64,000 nucleotides of DNA from Prosthecomicrobium pneumaticum (GCF_014199915.1 NZ_JACHOO010000013.1:1-64000); one strand, 5' to 3'; positions 26,521-36,254 are shown, numbered from the stretch's first letter. The notes: generated from the letters alone by a model not told the origin. Numbers and translations are program-made.

Positions 26521-26552
26521 CGGGATCTCCGGGGTTTGGAGGGGGGCGGGGG

Positions 26553-27728
26553 TCAGGGGGCCTGGATTCCGATCAGGCGGCCGGCGGCGGAGCGGGCGGC
26601 ACGCGCGACGCCTGTTCCGAACCCGGCGAGCGCACGGGCGAGCGGCGCCGGGCCACCGTCGAGCGCCACGGCGAACAGGCGTCGCGCCGGCTCGGGCTCG
26701 ATGCCGTCGGTGATGAAGACGAGGCGGCTCCGCCGGTCGTCGTCCGGCCAGCCCTCGAGACGGACCGGCGGGAACACCGCGTGCTGGACCGCGTGGACGA
26801 CCACCGGCCGGTCCGGCGTCTCGGCGAGACGGACGAGCCCCTTCGCCCGCAGGAGACGCGGCCCGGCGACGAGGCCGAGCAGATCGAGGAAGCGGCGGAA
26901 GCCCTGCGGCCCGACCGCGGCGTCGCGGACGATCGAGAAGGTGCGGAGCCGGGCGCCGTGACGGGTGAAGGCGGGCGTCCCGGAGGTTCCGCCGGGATGC
27001 GTTCCCTCCCCTTGCTCCGCACGGATCGCCGCGTCGAGCGCCAGCCAGCCGGTGACGTCCTCGCCGAGCGCGAGAGGCGCATAGGCGCGCGGCCGGAACA
27101 GGCCGGCGAGATCGAAGTCCGCCGCGCCGCCGTCGCCGATCGGCGCGGCGGGATTGAGCGCCGCCAGCCGCTGCCGCAGGTCCTCGACGTCGCGCCGCGA
27201 GGCGGGATCACGGGCGAGATCGGTCTTCGTCAGGACGAGCCGGTCGGCGAAGGCGATCTGTTTCGCCGCCTCGAAATGACCCTCGATCGCCAGCTCGCCG
27301 GTGACGATGTCGACGAGGGTGACGACCCCGGCGAGCGCGAAGCGTGCGGCGACCACGTGATCGCGCAGACCGCCCGCAGCGGCACCGCCGGGGATGAGCT
27401 GATTGACGATCGGTGCCGGATCGGCGAGCCCGGTGGTCTCGACGACGACCCGGGAGAACGAGGCGCCGCCCACCGACCGGGCATGGAGCAGATCGTTGAG
27501 CGTCGCGCGGATGTCGCCGCCCGCGGTGCAGCACAGGCACCCGGTCGTCGTGCGGGCGATGCGCCCTTCGCCGAGCCGCACCAGATCATGGTCGATCGCA
27601 ACGTCGCCGAACTCATTGATGACGAGGGCGGTGTCGGCGAAGGCGGGATCGCGTACCAGCCGGTTGAGGAGCGTCGTCTTGCCGGCGCCGAGAAAACCGG
27701 TGAGGAGGAAGACGGGCGTCCTATGCAT
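26553..27728 (-). CDS. COG0523 (CobW/G3E) GTPase, second paralogue
   Basis: A 391-aa G3E GTPase. Walker A is GFLGAGKTT near residue 9, the CxCC motif is CLCC (in TTGCLCCTA), and the guanine loop is TKTD. It has no His-rich loop, so its metal handling may differ from the neighbouring paralogue. The ATG at 27728 overlaps the zur stop by 8 nt, which implies coupled translation. An apparent continuation of the frame to 28070 overlaps zur out of frame and is not used. Probably a zinc chaperone induced on zinc limitation. Confidence 0.88.
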   Translation of the reverse strand: MHRTPVFLLTGFLGAGKTTLLNRLVRDPAFADTALVINEFGDVAIDHDLVRLGEGRIARTTTGCLCCTAGGDIRATLNDLLHARSVGGASFSRVVVETTGLADPAPIVNQLIPGGAAAGGLRDHVVAARFALAGVVTLVDIVTGELAIEGHFEAAKQIAFADRLVLTKTDLARDPASRRDVEDLRQRLAALNPAAPIGDGGAADFDLAGLFRPRAYAPLALGEDVTGWLALDAAIRAEQGEGTHPGGTSGTPAFTRHGARLRTFSIVRDAAVGPQGFRRFLDLLGLVAGPRLLRAKGLVRLAETPDRPVVVHAVQHAVFPPVRLEGWPDDDRRSRLVFITDGIEPEPARRLFAVALDGGPAPLARALAGFGTGVARAARSAAGRLIGIQAP

Positions 27729-28113
27729 CGGCGCAGGCCTCGCACAGCCCGCGGAGCTCCACCGCCGCCGAGCGCGTCCGGAAGCCCTCGCGGTCGGCGA
27801 GGATGCGCAGCACCTGAGGAAGCGCGTCGTCGCGCACCTCGCGGGTGCGGCCGCACCGCGTGCAAATCGTGAAGACCGCGTGGCCCTGGCCGCCGCAGGC
27901 CTCGTCGCAGGCGGCGAAGGCGTTGAGGCTCGCGATCCGGTGCACCGTGCCGGCCGCGACCAGGCGGTCGAGCGCGCGATAGACCTGCGCCGGGGACTGC
28001 AGCCCCTCGGCGCGCAGCGCCGCGAGCAGGTCATAGGCGCGCATCGGCTGCCCGGCGCGCTGCAGCGCATCGAGAACCAGCGCGCTGTTGCGCCCCGTGC
28101 TTCGGCTCTTCAC
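27721..28113 (-). CDS. zur: Fur-family zinc uptake regulator Zur
   Basis: A 130-aa Fur-superfamily repressor. The winged helix spans about residues 15-60 (SPAQVYRALDRLVAAG is the recognition part). The structural zinc site has Cys pairs C84-C87 and C124-C127, and H58, C69 and H78 are candidate regulatory ligands. The short length, lack of Fur's His-rich stretch and linkage to COG0523 genes point to Zur rather than Fur. The start is GTG at 28113. Two Zur-box-like palindromes lie just upstream, implying autoregulation and shared control with the divergent GTPase. Confidence 0.87.
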   Translation of the reverse strand: MKSRSTGRNSALVLDALQRAGQPMRAYDLLAALRAEGLQSPAQVYRALDRLVAAGTVHRIASLNAFAACDEACGGQGHAVFTICTRCGRTREVRDDALPQVLRILADREGFRTRSAAVELRGLCEACADA

Positions 28114-28133
28114 GGCTCGGTTACCCCGATCAT

Positions 28134-28156
28134 GAAACGTTATAACGTTACATTTC
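28134..28156. promoter_or_regulatory. Putative Zur box 1
   Basis: An imperfect 23-bp palindrome centred on the perfect core CGTTATAACG, with GAAA and TTTC outer ends, resembling the GAAATGTTAT-type Zur operator of proteobacteria. It starts 21 bp before the zur GTG. Binding by Zur is inferred from similarity and position. Confidence 0.6.
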
Positions 28157-28163
28157 CATTGAC

Positions 28164-28183
28164 GAATGTAACAACATAACGTA
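28164..28183. promoter_or_regulatory. Putative Zur box 2
   Basis: GAATGTAACAACATAACGTA, a weaker imperfect palindrome 7 bp from box 1 on the side of the divergent GTPase. The pair makes an AT-rich island in GC-rich DNA and could serve both promoters. Confidence 0.5.
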
Positions 28184-28348
28184 GGCGATCGTCAAGGGCG
28201 ACGAGGCCGCCCGCGGCGGCGCCCTCCGGACGCGCCTGCCGCGGTCACGCCGGTTGCCGCCCGCACGATCCGCCGATCGGGGCGCCCGCCGGTCTTCCGC
28301 GTCCGGCCCGCGCCGTCGATCCTCTCCCCGCAAAGAGAGAACACCGCC

Positions 28349-29572
28349 ATGCTCGACCGTGTCCCCCCTGCGAACCGTCTTCCCGTCACCGTGCTGTCCG
28401 GCTTTCTCGGCGCCGGCAAGACGACGCTGCTCAATCACGTGCTCCACAACCGCGAGGGCCGGCGGGTCGCGGTGATCGTCAACGACATGAGCGAGGTGAA
28501 CATCGACGCCGCGCTGGTGCGCGAGGGCGGCGCCGACCTGTCGCGCACCGAGGAACAGCTCGTCGAAATGACGAATGGCTGCATCTGCTGCACGCTGCGC
28601 GACGATCTTCTGAAGGAGGTGCGGCGGCTCGCCGCCGACGGCCGCTTCGACTATCTGCTGATCGAGGGGACGGGCGTCGCCGAGCCGCTGCCCGTCGCCG
28701 CCACCTTCCAGTTCCGCGACGAGCGCGGCGCGAGCCTGTCCGACGTCGCGCGGCTCGACACCATGGTGACGGTCGTCGACGCGGCAAACCTCCTCAAGGA
28801 CTATTCGTCGCGCGATTTCCTGCGCGACCGGGGCGAGACGGCGGGCGCCGGCGACGAGCGTGCCCTCGTCGACCTGCTCGTCGAGCAGATCGAGTTCGCC
28901 GACGTGATCGTGCTCAACAAGGTGTCGGCGACGACGCCGCACGAGCGCGACCTCGCGCGAAAGATCATCCGCGCGCTGAACCCGGAGGCCGACCTCGTCG
29001 AGGCCGATTTCGGCCGCGTGCCGCTCGCCCGCGTGCTCGATACCGGCCGCTTCGATTTCGACAGGGCCGAGGCGCATCCGCTCTGGTTCAAGGAACTGAA
29101 CGGCTTTCGCGACCATGTGCCGGAGACCGAGGAATACGGCATCCGCTCCTTCGTCTATCGCGCCCGGCGGCCCTTCGTGCCGATGGAGCTGAAGGCTTTC
29201 ATCGACCGGCCATGGCCGGGCGTCGTGCGGGCGAAGGGCTTCTTCTGGCTCGCCACCCGGCCGCGCCATGTCGGCGAGGTCAGCCAGGCGGGAACGCTCG
29301 TGCGGACCGGCAAGCGCGGCCTCTGGTGGGCGGCGGTGCCGCCCGCACAATGGCCCGACCATCCGGAATGGCGCGCGGCGATGGCGCCTTATCTCGATCC
29401 CCACTGGGGCGACCGGCGGCAGGAGATCGTCTTCATCGGCTGCGACCCGATGGACGAGGCGCGGCTGCGCGCCGACCTCGACGCCTGCCTCGTCCCCGAG
29501 ACCGACTTCCAGCCGCGGGCCTGGCGCAGCCTCCCCGACCCCTTCCCGAACTGGGAACGGCGCGCGGAGTGA
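28349..29572 (+). CDS. COG0523 (CobW/G3E) GTPase, ZigA/YjiA-like
   Basis: A 407-aa G3E GTPase. Walker A is GFLGAGKTT (about 18-26), CxCC is CICC in [11 protein letters not shown], and NKVS stands at the guanine-specificity position instead of NKxD, typical of the longer ZigA-like branch. The CobW_C domain lies in the last third ([18 protein letters not shown]). It is transcribed away from zur with the two putative Zur boxes between, about 165 bp before its ATG. ZigA-type proteins aid zinc allocation in starvation; this role is inferred here. Confidence 0.9.
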   Translation: MLDRVPPANRLPVTVLSGFLGAGKTTLLNHVLHNREGRRVAVIVNDMSEVNIDAALVREGGADLSRTEEQLVEMTNGCICCTLRDDLLKEVRRLAADGRFDYLLIEGTGVAEPLPVAATFQFRDERGASLSDVARLDTMVTVVDAANLLKDYSSRDFLRDRGETAGAGDERALVDLLVEQIEFADVIVLNKVSATTPHERDLARKIIRALNPEADLVEADFGRVPLARVLDTGRFDFDRAEAHPLWFKELNGFRDHVPETEEYGIRSFVYRARRPFVPMELKAFIDRPWPGVVRAKGFFWLATRPRHVGEVSQAGTLVRTGKRGLWWAAVPPAQWPDHPEWRAAMAPYLDPHWGDRRQEIVFIGCDPMDEARLRADLDACLVPETDFQPRAWRSLPDPFPNWERRAE

Positions 29573-29706
29573 GCGCGCGCCACCCGCAGGCGAGCGCGCG
29601 CGACAGCGAGAACCGCAAACACCGGCCTCCTTCCGACCGGCCTATCCGTCGTGCACCGGCGCCGGCCCGAGGCGGGATCCCTGCCCCCGGGCCCTCCGGG
29701 TACCTC

Positions 29707-30480
29707 TCAGGTGCGCTGCGCGAGCCAGGCGAAGGCCTGGCGCCAGAGCGTCGCGTAGCCGGGCCAGCGGGAGAATTCGTCGGGCAGCCAGTGCGGCGCG
29801 ACGTCGGTGGTCCACGCCATGGTGCGGCCCTTGCCGTGCGTGCCGACCGCCAGCACCGGATGACCGCCGGACGCCGCCGGCATGCCGACGAGCAGCGTCG
29901 CATCGGGCTTCACCGTCACGGTGTTGAGGCCGAGCAGGTAGGGCCACTCCCCCTTGATGCCGGCAAGGATCGGGTGATCGGCGAGCGGCACGGGCGAGAA
30001 CCCTTCCGGCACTTCGAGGCGGTCGTCCTGCGGCGCGATCGACACCGGCAGAATCGTCTCGATCGGCGTGCCGTGATAGCGCGCGCCGCCATTGAGGCCC
30101 TGGAAGCTGTAATAGCCGCCCGCCATCACCAGCGCACCGCCCTCTTCCACCCATTCGGCGAGCAGCTTCAGCCGGTTCGGGGTACGCTGGCCGCGCAGGA
30201 ACGTATCGGGATGAAGCAGCATCGAATTCGCCCCGATATCGCTCAGCATCACGACATCATAGGCGGCGAGCGCCTCGCGCGTCGCGGGGAACTGCGCCGG
30301 CACCTGCGGCGCAGGCAGATGGACGAGATCGACATCGCTGTCCTCGAGCGCCGCCTGCAGCGGGCCGACGCCGGTCTGATAGTCGGATGTCGCGAACTGG
30401 TCGAACCCCTTGGTGTGGATCGTTCCGGCCGTCCAGGCCTCGCCGGCGAGCAGAACCTTGATCTTAGACATTATGGGCAT
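29707..30480 (-). CDS. ThuA-like / class I glutamine-amidotransferase-fold protein
   Basis: A 257-aa soluble protein with a flavodoxin-like start (KIKVLLAGEAWT) and a fold like ThuA or COG5426 glutamine-amidotransferase-like proteins. GGALVMAGGYYSFQG corresponds to the strand-turn where amidotransferases carry the nucleophile; a Cys is absent there, so amidotransferase chemistry is unlikely. It is the last gene of the LacI-controlled operon. ThuA-like proteins act in trehalose or sugar metabolism in rhizobia, but the substrate here is unknown. The start may be the ATG at 30480 or at 30471. Confidence 0.8.
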   Translation of the reverse strand: MPIMSKIKVLLAGEAWTAGTIHTKGFDQFATSDYQTGVGPLQAALEDSDVDLVHLPAPQVPAQFPATREALAAYDVVMLSDIGANSMLLHPDTFLRGQRTPNRLKLLAEWVEEGGALVMAGGYYSFQGLNGGARYHGTPIETILPVSIAPQDDRLEVPEGFSPVPLADHPILAGIKGEWPYLLGLNTVTVKPDATLLVGMPAASGGHPVLAVGTHGKGRTMAWTTDVAPHWLPDEFSRWPGYATLWRQAFAWLAQRT

Positions 30481-30559
30481 TTCCTATCACTCAAGGGGGA
30501 TACGGCCGCGGCGCATGCACCGGCGGCTCGTTCTTGCGAGCCGTGAAGCGCGGCGTCGG

Positions 30560-31363
30560 TCAGTTCGGCATCCAGCGGGTCAGCCGGCGGATGGCCGCGA
30601 CGAGCAGCAGGTCCACCACCACGGCCGAGAGCGCCAGCCAGAGGATGCCGACGATGATCGCATCGAGCGCCTGGAAGGAGACCATCGCGCTGAACACCTT
30701 GCCCATGCCGTAGCGGCCGCCCATCAGCTCGGCGACGACCTGCACACTCCAGGCGATGCCGATCGCGACCCGGATGCCGCCGACGATGGTCGGCAGCATG
30801 GCGGGAAGGACGACGGTGCGGAACACCCGGTTGCCGGAGGCTCCGAGCGTCGCGGCGAAGGTCGGCAGCAGCGGCTCGACATTGCTCGCCGCGTTGAGCG
30901 TCGTCACCACCATCATGACGAAGGCGTAGTAGCCTACCATCAGAAGTTGCGAGCTGTTGCCCGGACCGATCCAGATCAGGATGAAGGGGATGGCGGCGAG
31001 CGGGGGAATGGTCCGCAGCAGCTCGATCGGCACCTCGGCAATGCCGCGGACCAGCCGGTAGCGCGCCATGGCGAGCCCGACCAGGATGCCGGCGGAGCAG
31101 CCGAGGGCAGCACCGCCGAGCGTATAGAGCACGGTGTGGACGAGATGCGGCAGATAGCCCGCATCGCCGCCACCCTGAAAGCTCAGGGTGGGGCTTTTCG
31201 TCATCAGCGGCAGGAACTGGGCCGCCACCTGTCCGATCGAGGGCAGCCGATGCGCACCGAGCGCGGCGGAGGAGAGCTCCCACGTCGTGGCTGCGATGAG
31301 GAGGCCGAGAACATACCAGGGGTAGGTCCTCAGCACTTCGCGGGAGCGCGCAACGGCCGTCAT
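30560..31363 (-). CDS. ABC transporter permease (SsuC/TauC type), second
   Basis: A 267-aa inner-membrane permease of the NitT/TauT class with six hydrophobic segments. The EAA-like loop sits in ATLGASGNRVFRTVVLPAMLP near residue 160. It is encoded just after the binding-protein gene, whereas another, only moderately similar permease lies before it, so the transporter may use a permease heterodimer. It starts 5 nt after the binding-protein stop. Confidence 0.9.
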   Translation of the reverse strand: MTAVARSREVLRTYPWYVLGLLIAATTWELSSAALGAHRLPSIGQVAAQFLPLMTKSPTLSFQGGGDAGYLPHLVHTVLYTLGGAALGCSAGILVGLAMARYRLVRGIAEVPIELLRTIPPLAAIPFILIWIGPGNSSQLLMVGYYAFVMMVVTTLNAASNVEPLLPTFAATLGASGNRVFRTVVLPAMLPTIVGGIRVAIGIAWSVQVVAELMGGRYGMGKVFSAMVSFQALDAIIVGILWLALSAVVVDLLLVAAIRRLTRWMPN

Positions 31364-31367
31364 CGGT

Positions 31368-32660
31368 TCAGCCGCCGGTCGCCGCGGAGGCGAAGCGATA
31401 GGCGTCGAGGAAGTCGAACGCGGCGTAGAACGCCTTCGCCTTCTCGATCAGCTCGCCCGCTTCGGCCGACAGGTCCTTGCCCTCGACGCCGGCCAGGATC
31501 TCGTCCGTCTTCTTCTTGTAGTCGAGCAGGTCGGCATAGACCTTCTGGGCGACCGTGGTCTGGTCCCACTTGACCTCGCCCGGCTGGAACAGCCCCTGCT
31601 CCTCATAGATCTTGATCGCCGAGCCGATCACATATTCCGCGTTGAGCGGGTTCGCCTTGTCGAGGATCCAGCCCTCCTGCTGGTCGAAGGTCCAGAACGG
31701 ATCGAGCCCCGAATAGGCGACCTTCGCCATGGCGTTCTCGAAACTCGTGCCCGCGACGCTGTTGAGGAAGGGCGTGTGGATCGCGGCCGCATCGTCGGGA
31801 TGATCGGCGATGAACTGGTTGATCCGGAAGCCGACCGAGGCGATGCGCAGCACGGTGTCGTAATTCGCCTCGATCCAGGCGTCGCTGGCGAGCCAGCCGT
31901 CATGGAAGACCGCGCGCAGTTCGACGCTGTCGGGGCTCGCGGCCGCATAGGCGGCGAGATCGCCCGAAGTGAGGATCGGCTTGAAGCCGGCGGTCTCGAG
32001 CGTCATCCGGGAGGGCACGCCGCCGACCTGGAAATCGGCGCGGCCCGCCTGCATCAGCGCGACATTGGCGGAATCGCCCGGTGCGCCGACCGCATCCACA
32101 TCGGCGAGGGTCAGCGCGCCCTTCTGCAGCGCGAGATCGATGAACCCCTTGATGGCCGCCTCGGTCGGGAAGGCGAAGCGCTTGCCCTTCAGCTGCGCCA
32201 TCGTCGACCGGTAGGCCTCGTCCGGGGCCTGGCCCTCGGCGACGAACTCGGCGAAGGACTTCGCCCCGCTGTCGGCCTGCGCCATGATCGCATAGCCCTG
32301 GAAGATGTCGGCGTAGAAGAACACCTTGAAGGGCGGCAGCGACTTGATCGCCGGCAGCATCATCTGGGCGGAACCGGACAGCACGTCGACGCGGCCGGAC
32401 GCGAACACGCCCGGGCCGTCCTCGGCGTTGACGACGATGCCGCGGTCATCCGGCGTGAAGGTGATGCCGACTTCCTTGAACCAGCCCTTGTCGAGGCCGA
32501 TGATCGCCTGGGTGTGGTCGTAATAGGGAAGATGGCCGTAGCGCACCTCGACGCTCGGAATCTCCGGCGCGGTCTGGGCGAAGGCCGCACCGGTGAAGAG
32601 GCTGGCGCCGGCGAGCAGCATGGCCGCCCCGAAGCGTATCAACCGTCGATCGTATTGCAT
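31368..32660 (-). CDS. ABC transporter substrate-binding protein (NMT1/THI5-like)
   Basis: A 430-aa periplasmic binding protein. The signal peptide has core AAMLLAGASLF and ends at AFA near residue 28. The segments YGHLPYYDHTQAIIGLDKGWFKE and GRVDVLSGSAQ, given here only in part, are those of NitT/TauT-type proteins that bind sulfonates, nitrate or pyrimidine precursors. At 430 aa it is longer than the usual 320-350 of the family because of a helical C-terminal extension. The ATG at 32660 is preferred as the only start before the signal peptide. Ligand unknown. Confidence 0.88.
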   Translation of the reverse strand: MQYDRRLIRFGAAMLLAGASLFTGAAFAQTAPEIPSVEVRYGHLPYYDHTQAIIGLDKGWFKEVGITFTPDDRGIVVNAEDGPGVFASGRVDVLSGSAQMMLPAIKSLPPFKVFFYADIFQGYAIMAQADSGAKSFAEFVAEGQAPDEAYRSTMAQLKGKRFAFPTEAAIKGFIDLALQKGALTLADVDAVGAPGDSANVALMQAGRADFQVGGVPSRMTLETAGFKPILTSGDLAAYAAASPDSVELRAVFHDGWLASDAWIEANYDTVLRIASVGFRINQFIADHPDDAAAIHTPFLNSVAGTSFENAMAKVAYSGLDPFWTFDQQEGWILDKANPLNAEYVIGSAIKIYEEQGLFQPGEVKWDQTTVAQKVYADLLDYKKKTDEILAGVEGKDLSAEAGELIEKAKAFYAAFDFLDAYRFASAATGG

Positions 32661-32692
32661 TGTCGTTTTCCCTGTCTTCTTCGGCATTGATC

Positions 32693-33556
32693 TTATTTCT
32701 GTCGCGGAACCCATCGCGTCAGCGATCGTGCGACGAGGGCAAGTGCCCGGTCGAATATGTATGTGTAAAACATGATCAGGATGACGATCAGGATCATGCG
32801 ACTGGTGTCGAGATACTGTTGCGCCAGGATAAGGATACGGCCGAGACCCGATTGCGCCGCGAGAAATTCTGCGGCGAGCAGGATCGCCCAGGCGAGACCA
32901 AGCACGACACGTAGCCCGCCGACGAGTTCCGGGACCATCGCCGGCACGACGACCGTGCGGTAGACGGTGGCCGCCGACGCCCCGAGCGTCCGGGCATAGG
33001 TCTGGACGAGCGGGCTGACATTGCGGATCGCCTCGAGCGCGTTCACGAACACCATCGAAGCGACCGCGAAGGCGACGAAGGAGACCGCCCCCGTCCGCGT
33101 GCCGCCGAACCAGGACAGGAAGAGCGGCAGCAGCGAAAGCAGCGGGATGATCCGCACCAGCAGCAGCGGTCCCTCGAAGACGAGACGCAGCCGGCGGCTC
33201 CAGCCGAGCAGCAGCGCGAGGCCGACGCCGATCGCCCCGCCGATGGCGAGGCCACCGAGCAGCGTCGCCATGCTGACCGCCGAATGATAGGCGATCACGC
33301 CGAGCGCATTGGCGTAGCTCAGCTCCGTTCCCGGCCCGGCGAACACGGCGAGACGGGGGATCGCGGCGACGACATCGAGCGGCGACGGCAGGAGAATGTC
33401 CGGCCGTGCGGCATGGGCGGCGACATAGGCCGAGGCGATCCACCATGCCGCGAGGAGGACGAGCACGACGGCGAAGCCGAGCGGCCGTCCGTCGCGCCCG
33501 GCGGCGGGCCCTGTCCTGCGCGGTGGGCGGGGGGCGGCGTCCATCACCTCAGCCAT
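32693..33556 (-). CDS. ABC transporter permease (SsuC/TauC type), first
   Basis: A 287-aa inner-membrane permease with six transmembrane helices after a Pro/Arg-rich 25-residue cytoplasmic start. The EAA-type loop appears in TLGASAATVYRTVVVPAMVP. The ATG at 33556 overlaps the ATPase stop by 8 nt. An ATG 40 codons earlier is out of keeping with that overlap and is rejected. Together with the second permease and the ATPase it forms the importer. Confidence 0.9.
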   Translation of the reverse strand: MAEVMDAAPRPPRRTGPAAGRDGRPLGFAVVLVLLAAWWIASAYVAAHAARPDILLPSPLDVVAAIPRLAVFAGPGTELSYANALGVIAYHSAVSMATLLGGLAIGGAIGVGLALLLGWSRRLRLVFEGPLLLVRIIPLLSLLPLFLSWFGGTRTGAVSFVAFAVASMVFVNALEAIRNVSPLVQTYARTLGASAATVYRTVVVPAMVPELVGGLRVVLGLAWAILLAAEFLAAQSGLGRILILAQQYLDTSRMILIVILIMFYTYIFDRALALVARSLTRWVPRQK

Positions 33557-34358
33557 CGTGCCCCCGCGCCGCCGGCGCGTGCCCGCCCTCGAGCAGCGCC
33601 CACAGTTCCGCCTTGAGATCGGAAAAGGCTGGCTCGATCCGCAACGCGCTGTCGCGCGGGCGGCCGAAGGGCACATCGACGATGCGGCGGATCCGGCCGC
33701 GCTCCATGACGACGATGCGGTCGGCGAGGAAGAGCGCCTCCTCGATGTCGTGCGTCACGAAGACGGTGGCGCGCGGCTCGCGCGTGTGGATCCGCAGCAC
33801 CTCCTCCTGCAACTGGCACTTGGTCGGGTAGTCGAGCGCCCCGAACGGCTCGTCCATCAGCAGGACGTCGGGATTGTTGGCGAGCACGGTGGCGATCTGG
33901 CAGCGCTTGCGCATGCCGCCGGAGAGCTCCTTCGGATAAAGCTCGGCGAAATCGGCGAGACCGACGAGCCGGATGTAGCGCTCCGCGTGATCGCGCCGTT
34001 CGGCCTTCGGCATGCCCTGGATCTCGAGGCCGTATTCGACGTTCCGGCGCACCGTGCGCCAGTAGAAGATCGCGTCTCCCTGGAAGACGACGCCGCGATC
34101 CCGGCCGGGGCCGTGGACCTCCTTGCCGTGCAGCAGGATGCGGCCCTGGCTCGGCTCGGCGAGCCCGGCGATCTGGTTGAGCAGCGTGGTCTTGCCGCAT
34201 CCCGACGGTCCGATGACGGCGATGAACTCGCCCTCGGCGATGTCGAGGTCGACACCGGAGAGCGCGACGATCTCGGCGCCGCGCTCCGTCTTCATGACCT
34301 TGCGCACGCCCTGGAGCCGGATGTGCGGCGGTGCGCCGGCGGTCTGCGCTGCGAGCAT
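33549..34358 (-). CDS. ABC transporter ATPase (SsuB/TauB type)
   Basis: A 269-aa ABC ATPase. Walker A is GPSGCGKTT (about 50-58), the Q-loop VVFQGDAIFYW is intact, the signature is LSGGMRKR and Walker B LLMDEPFGALD, with H-loop VTHDIEEAL. All catalytic residues are present. It overlaps the permease start by 8 nt and follows the second cyclase gene by 10 nt. It powers a NitT/TauT-type importer, probably of the compound acted on by the cyclase-family enzymes. Confidence 0.92.
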   Translation of the reverse strand: MLAAQTAGAPPHIRLQGVRKVMKTERGAEIVALSGVDLDIAEGEFIAVIGPSGCGKTTLLNQIAGLAEPSQGRILLHGKEVHGPGRDRGVVFQGDAIFYWRTVRRNVEYGLEIQGMPKAERRDHAERYIRLVGLADFAELYPKELSGGMRKRCQIATVLANNPDVLLMDEPFGALDYPTKCQLQEEVLRIHTREPRATVFVTHDIEEALFLADRIVVMERGRIRRIVDVPFGRPRDSALRIEPAFSDLKAELWALLEGGHAPAARGHDG

Positions 34359-34368
34359 CGCCTCCTCC

Positions 34369-35292
34369 TCAGGTGATGGCCAGCAGACGCAGCGGCGAGC
34401 CGGTGGCGCCCTTGATCTTGAGCGGCGCCGCGACGATCAGGAATTCGTAGATCCTCCTGTCGACGATCTCCTGCATGTTGACGTTTTCCATCAACCGGAT
34501 GCCGGCCTTGACCAGCATCGAGATGTGCATCGGCAGGGCTTCGCCGGGATTCTCGTAGGGGATGGGATCGGTGGCGAACTGGTCGACGCCCCAGCAGATG
34601 ATGTTCTTCTCGACGGCCCATGGGCCGCAGGCTTTGCCGAGGCCCGGCTCGCCCTGCATCATCGTGTCCGGGTCGAGCCAGTGCTTGCCCCAGCCGGTAT
34701 GAACGAGGACGACGTCGCCCTCCTCCACCGTGGTTCCCTGCGCCGCGAGCGCCGCATCGAGTTCGTCGGGCTGGATCGCATAGCCCATCGGCAGCATGTC
34801 GACGCCCTTGAAGCCGGCGACATCGATCAGGATGCCGCGCGCGATCATCGGCGGCATGGTCTCGAGGCCGAGCCTCGAGGTACCGAAGGTGGACACCACC
34901 TCCTTGTTGCGGATTCCGTTGTAGAGCAGATAGTCGCCGTCCGGCTGCAACTCGCCGATATGGTTGAACTGATCGATGTGGGTGCCGGTATGATCGCTGA
35001 TCGACAGGCGGAGATTCTGGGCCGAATAGCCGTTCTTCATCTCACCCATGCGCTTGTTGTGCCACTCGACCCCGTTCTCGAGCGTGTACTGGGTGTTGGT
35101 GAAGGGCGAGCCATGAAAGCCCGGGATCGGAATATCCTGATCGATCACGAAGGAGAGATCGTAGATCACACCCGTGCGGACCAGCCGGACCGCCTTCAGG
35201 ATCGATTCCGGCGTGATGAGATTGAACGCACCGATCTGGTCGTCGGCCCCGAAGCGCGACGGATACCAGTTCTCGAAAGACCACTCGCTCAT
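34369..35292 (-). CDS. Cyclase family metal-dependent hydrolase, copy 2
   Basis: A 307-aa protein of the cyclase/kynurenine-formamidase family. The zinc motif is DHTGTHID (HxGTHxD) near residue 86, followed by NHIG and later GVLVDVAG-like strand ILIDVAG. Members hydrolyse N-formyl or cyclic amides and lactams. It is the same length as, and clearly similar to, the next gene, so the two arose by duplication. The N-terminus starts MSEWSFENWYPSRFGADD, matching its twin. Confidence 0.87.
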   Translation of the reverse strand: MSEWSFENWYPSRFGADDQIGAFNLITPESILKAVRLVRTGVIYDLSFVIDQDIPIPGFHGSPFTNTQYTLENGVEWHNKRMGEMKNGYSAQNLRLSISDHTGTHIDQFNHIGELQPDGDYLLYNGIRNKEVVSTFGTSRLGLETMPPMIARGILIDVAGFKGVDMLPMGYAIQPDELDAALAAQGTTVEEGDVVLVHTGWGKHWLDPDTMMQGEPGLGKACGPWAVEKNIICWGVDQFATDPIPYENPGEALPMHISMLVKAGIRLMENVNMQEIVDRRIYEFLIVAAPLKIKGATGSPLRLLAIT

Positions 35293-35330
35293 CGAGATGT
35301 CCCTGCTGTTCCGGATTCTTCTGACGGTGA

Positions 35331-36254
35331 CTAGACGAGCGCGATCAGACGGATCGGCGAGCCGGTGGCGCCGCGGATCTTGAGCGGCGCGGCGATCACC
35401 ATGAACTCGTAGACCTTCTCGTCGACGATCGGCGCCATGTTGACGTTCTCCATCAGCCGGATGCCGGCCTTGGTGAGCATCGCGATGTGCATCGGCAGCG
35501 CCTCGCCGGGCGTCTCATAGGGCACAGGGTCGGTCGCGAACTGGTCGAGGCCCCAGCAGATGATGTTCTTCCCGATCGCCCATTCCGCGCAGGCCTTGCC
35601 GAGACCGGGCTCGCCTTCCATCATCTTCTTCGGCTGCCGCCAGTTGCGGGCCCAGCCGGTATGGACGAGGACGACATCGCCTTCCTTCACCACCGTGCCC
35701 TGGGCGGCGAGCACCGCGTCGAGCTCCTCGGGCTGGATGGCATAGCCGGGCGGGAGCATGTCGACGCCCTTGTGGCCGGCGACATCGATCAGCACGCCGC
35801 GCGCGATCATCGGCGGCATGGTCTCGATGCCGAGCTTCGAGGTACCGAAGGTCGAGATGACGTCCTTGTTGCGGATGCCGTTGTAGAGCAGGAAATCACC
35901 GTCGGCCTGCTGCTCGCCGACATGGTTCAGCTGGTCGATATGCGTGCCGGAGTGATCGCTGATGGCGAGGCGCAGGTTCTGCGCCGAAAAGCCGTTCGTC
36001 ATGCGATCCATGGCGAGGTGGTGCCATTCTGCGCCGTTCTCCAGCGAATACTGGGTGTTGGCGAAGAACGAGCCATGGAAGCTCGGGATCGGCATGTCCT
36101 GTTCCATGACGAAGGAGAGGTCGTAGATCACCCCCTTCTTGACCAGGCCGAACGCCGCCTTGACGGTCTGCGGCGTGACGAGGTTGAGCGCCCCTATGAC
36201 GTCGTCCGCGCCGAAGCGCGACGGATACCAGTTCTCCAGCGACCAAGCGTTCAT
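35331..36254 (-). CDS. Cyclase family metal-dependent hydrolase, copy 1
   Basis: A 307-aa cyclase-family enzyme with zinc motif DHSGTHID followed by NHVG. The ATG at 36254 is selected because the N-terminus then aligns with copy 2 (MNAWSLENWYPSRFGADD) and both proteins are exactly 307 aa; AGGGA lies 9 nt upstream. An earlier ATG at 36278 would add eight residues absent from the twin. Retention of two similar hydrolases suggests two related substrates or a hetero-oligomer. Confidence 0.88.
   Translation of the reverse strand: MNAWSLENWYPSRFGADDVIGALNLVTPQTVKAAFGLVKKGVIYDLSFVMEQDMPIPSFHGSFFANTQYSLENGAEWHHLAMDRMTNGFSAQNLRLAISDHSGTHIDQLNHVGEQQADGDFLLYNGIRNKDVISTFGTSKLGIETMPPMIARGVLIDVAGHKGVDMLPPGYAIQPEELDAVLAAQGTVVKEGDVVLVHTGWARNWRQPKKMMEGEPGLGKACAEWAIGKNIICWGLDQFATDPVPYETPGEALPMHIAMLTKAGIRLMENVNMAPIVDEKVYEFMVIAAPLKIRGATGSPIRLIALV

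Noticed and set aside
29573-29706. A small gene between the ZigA-like and ThuA-like genes
   Set aside because: The short frames are Arg/Pro/Ala-rich with no ribosome site or known pattern.
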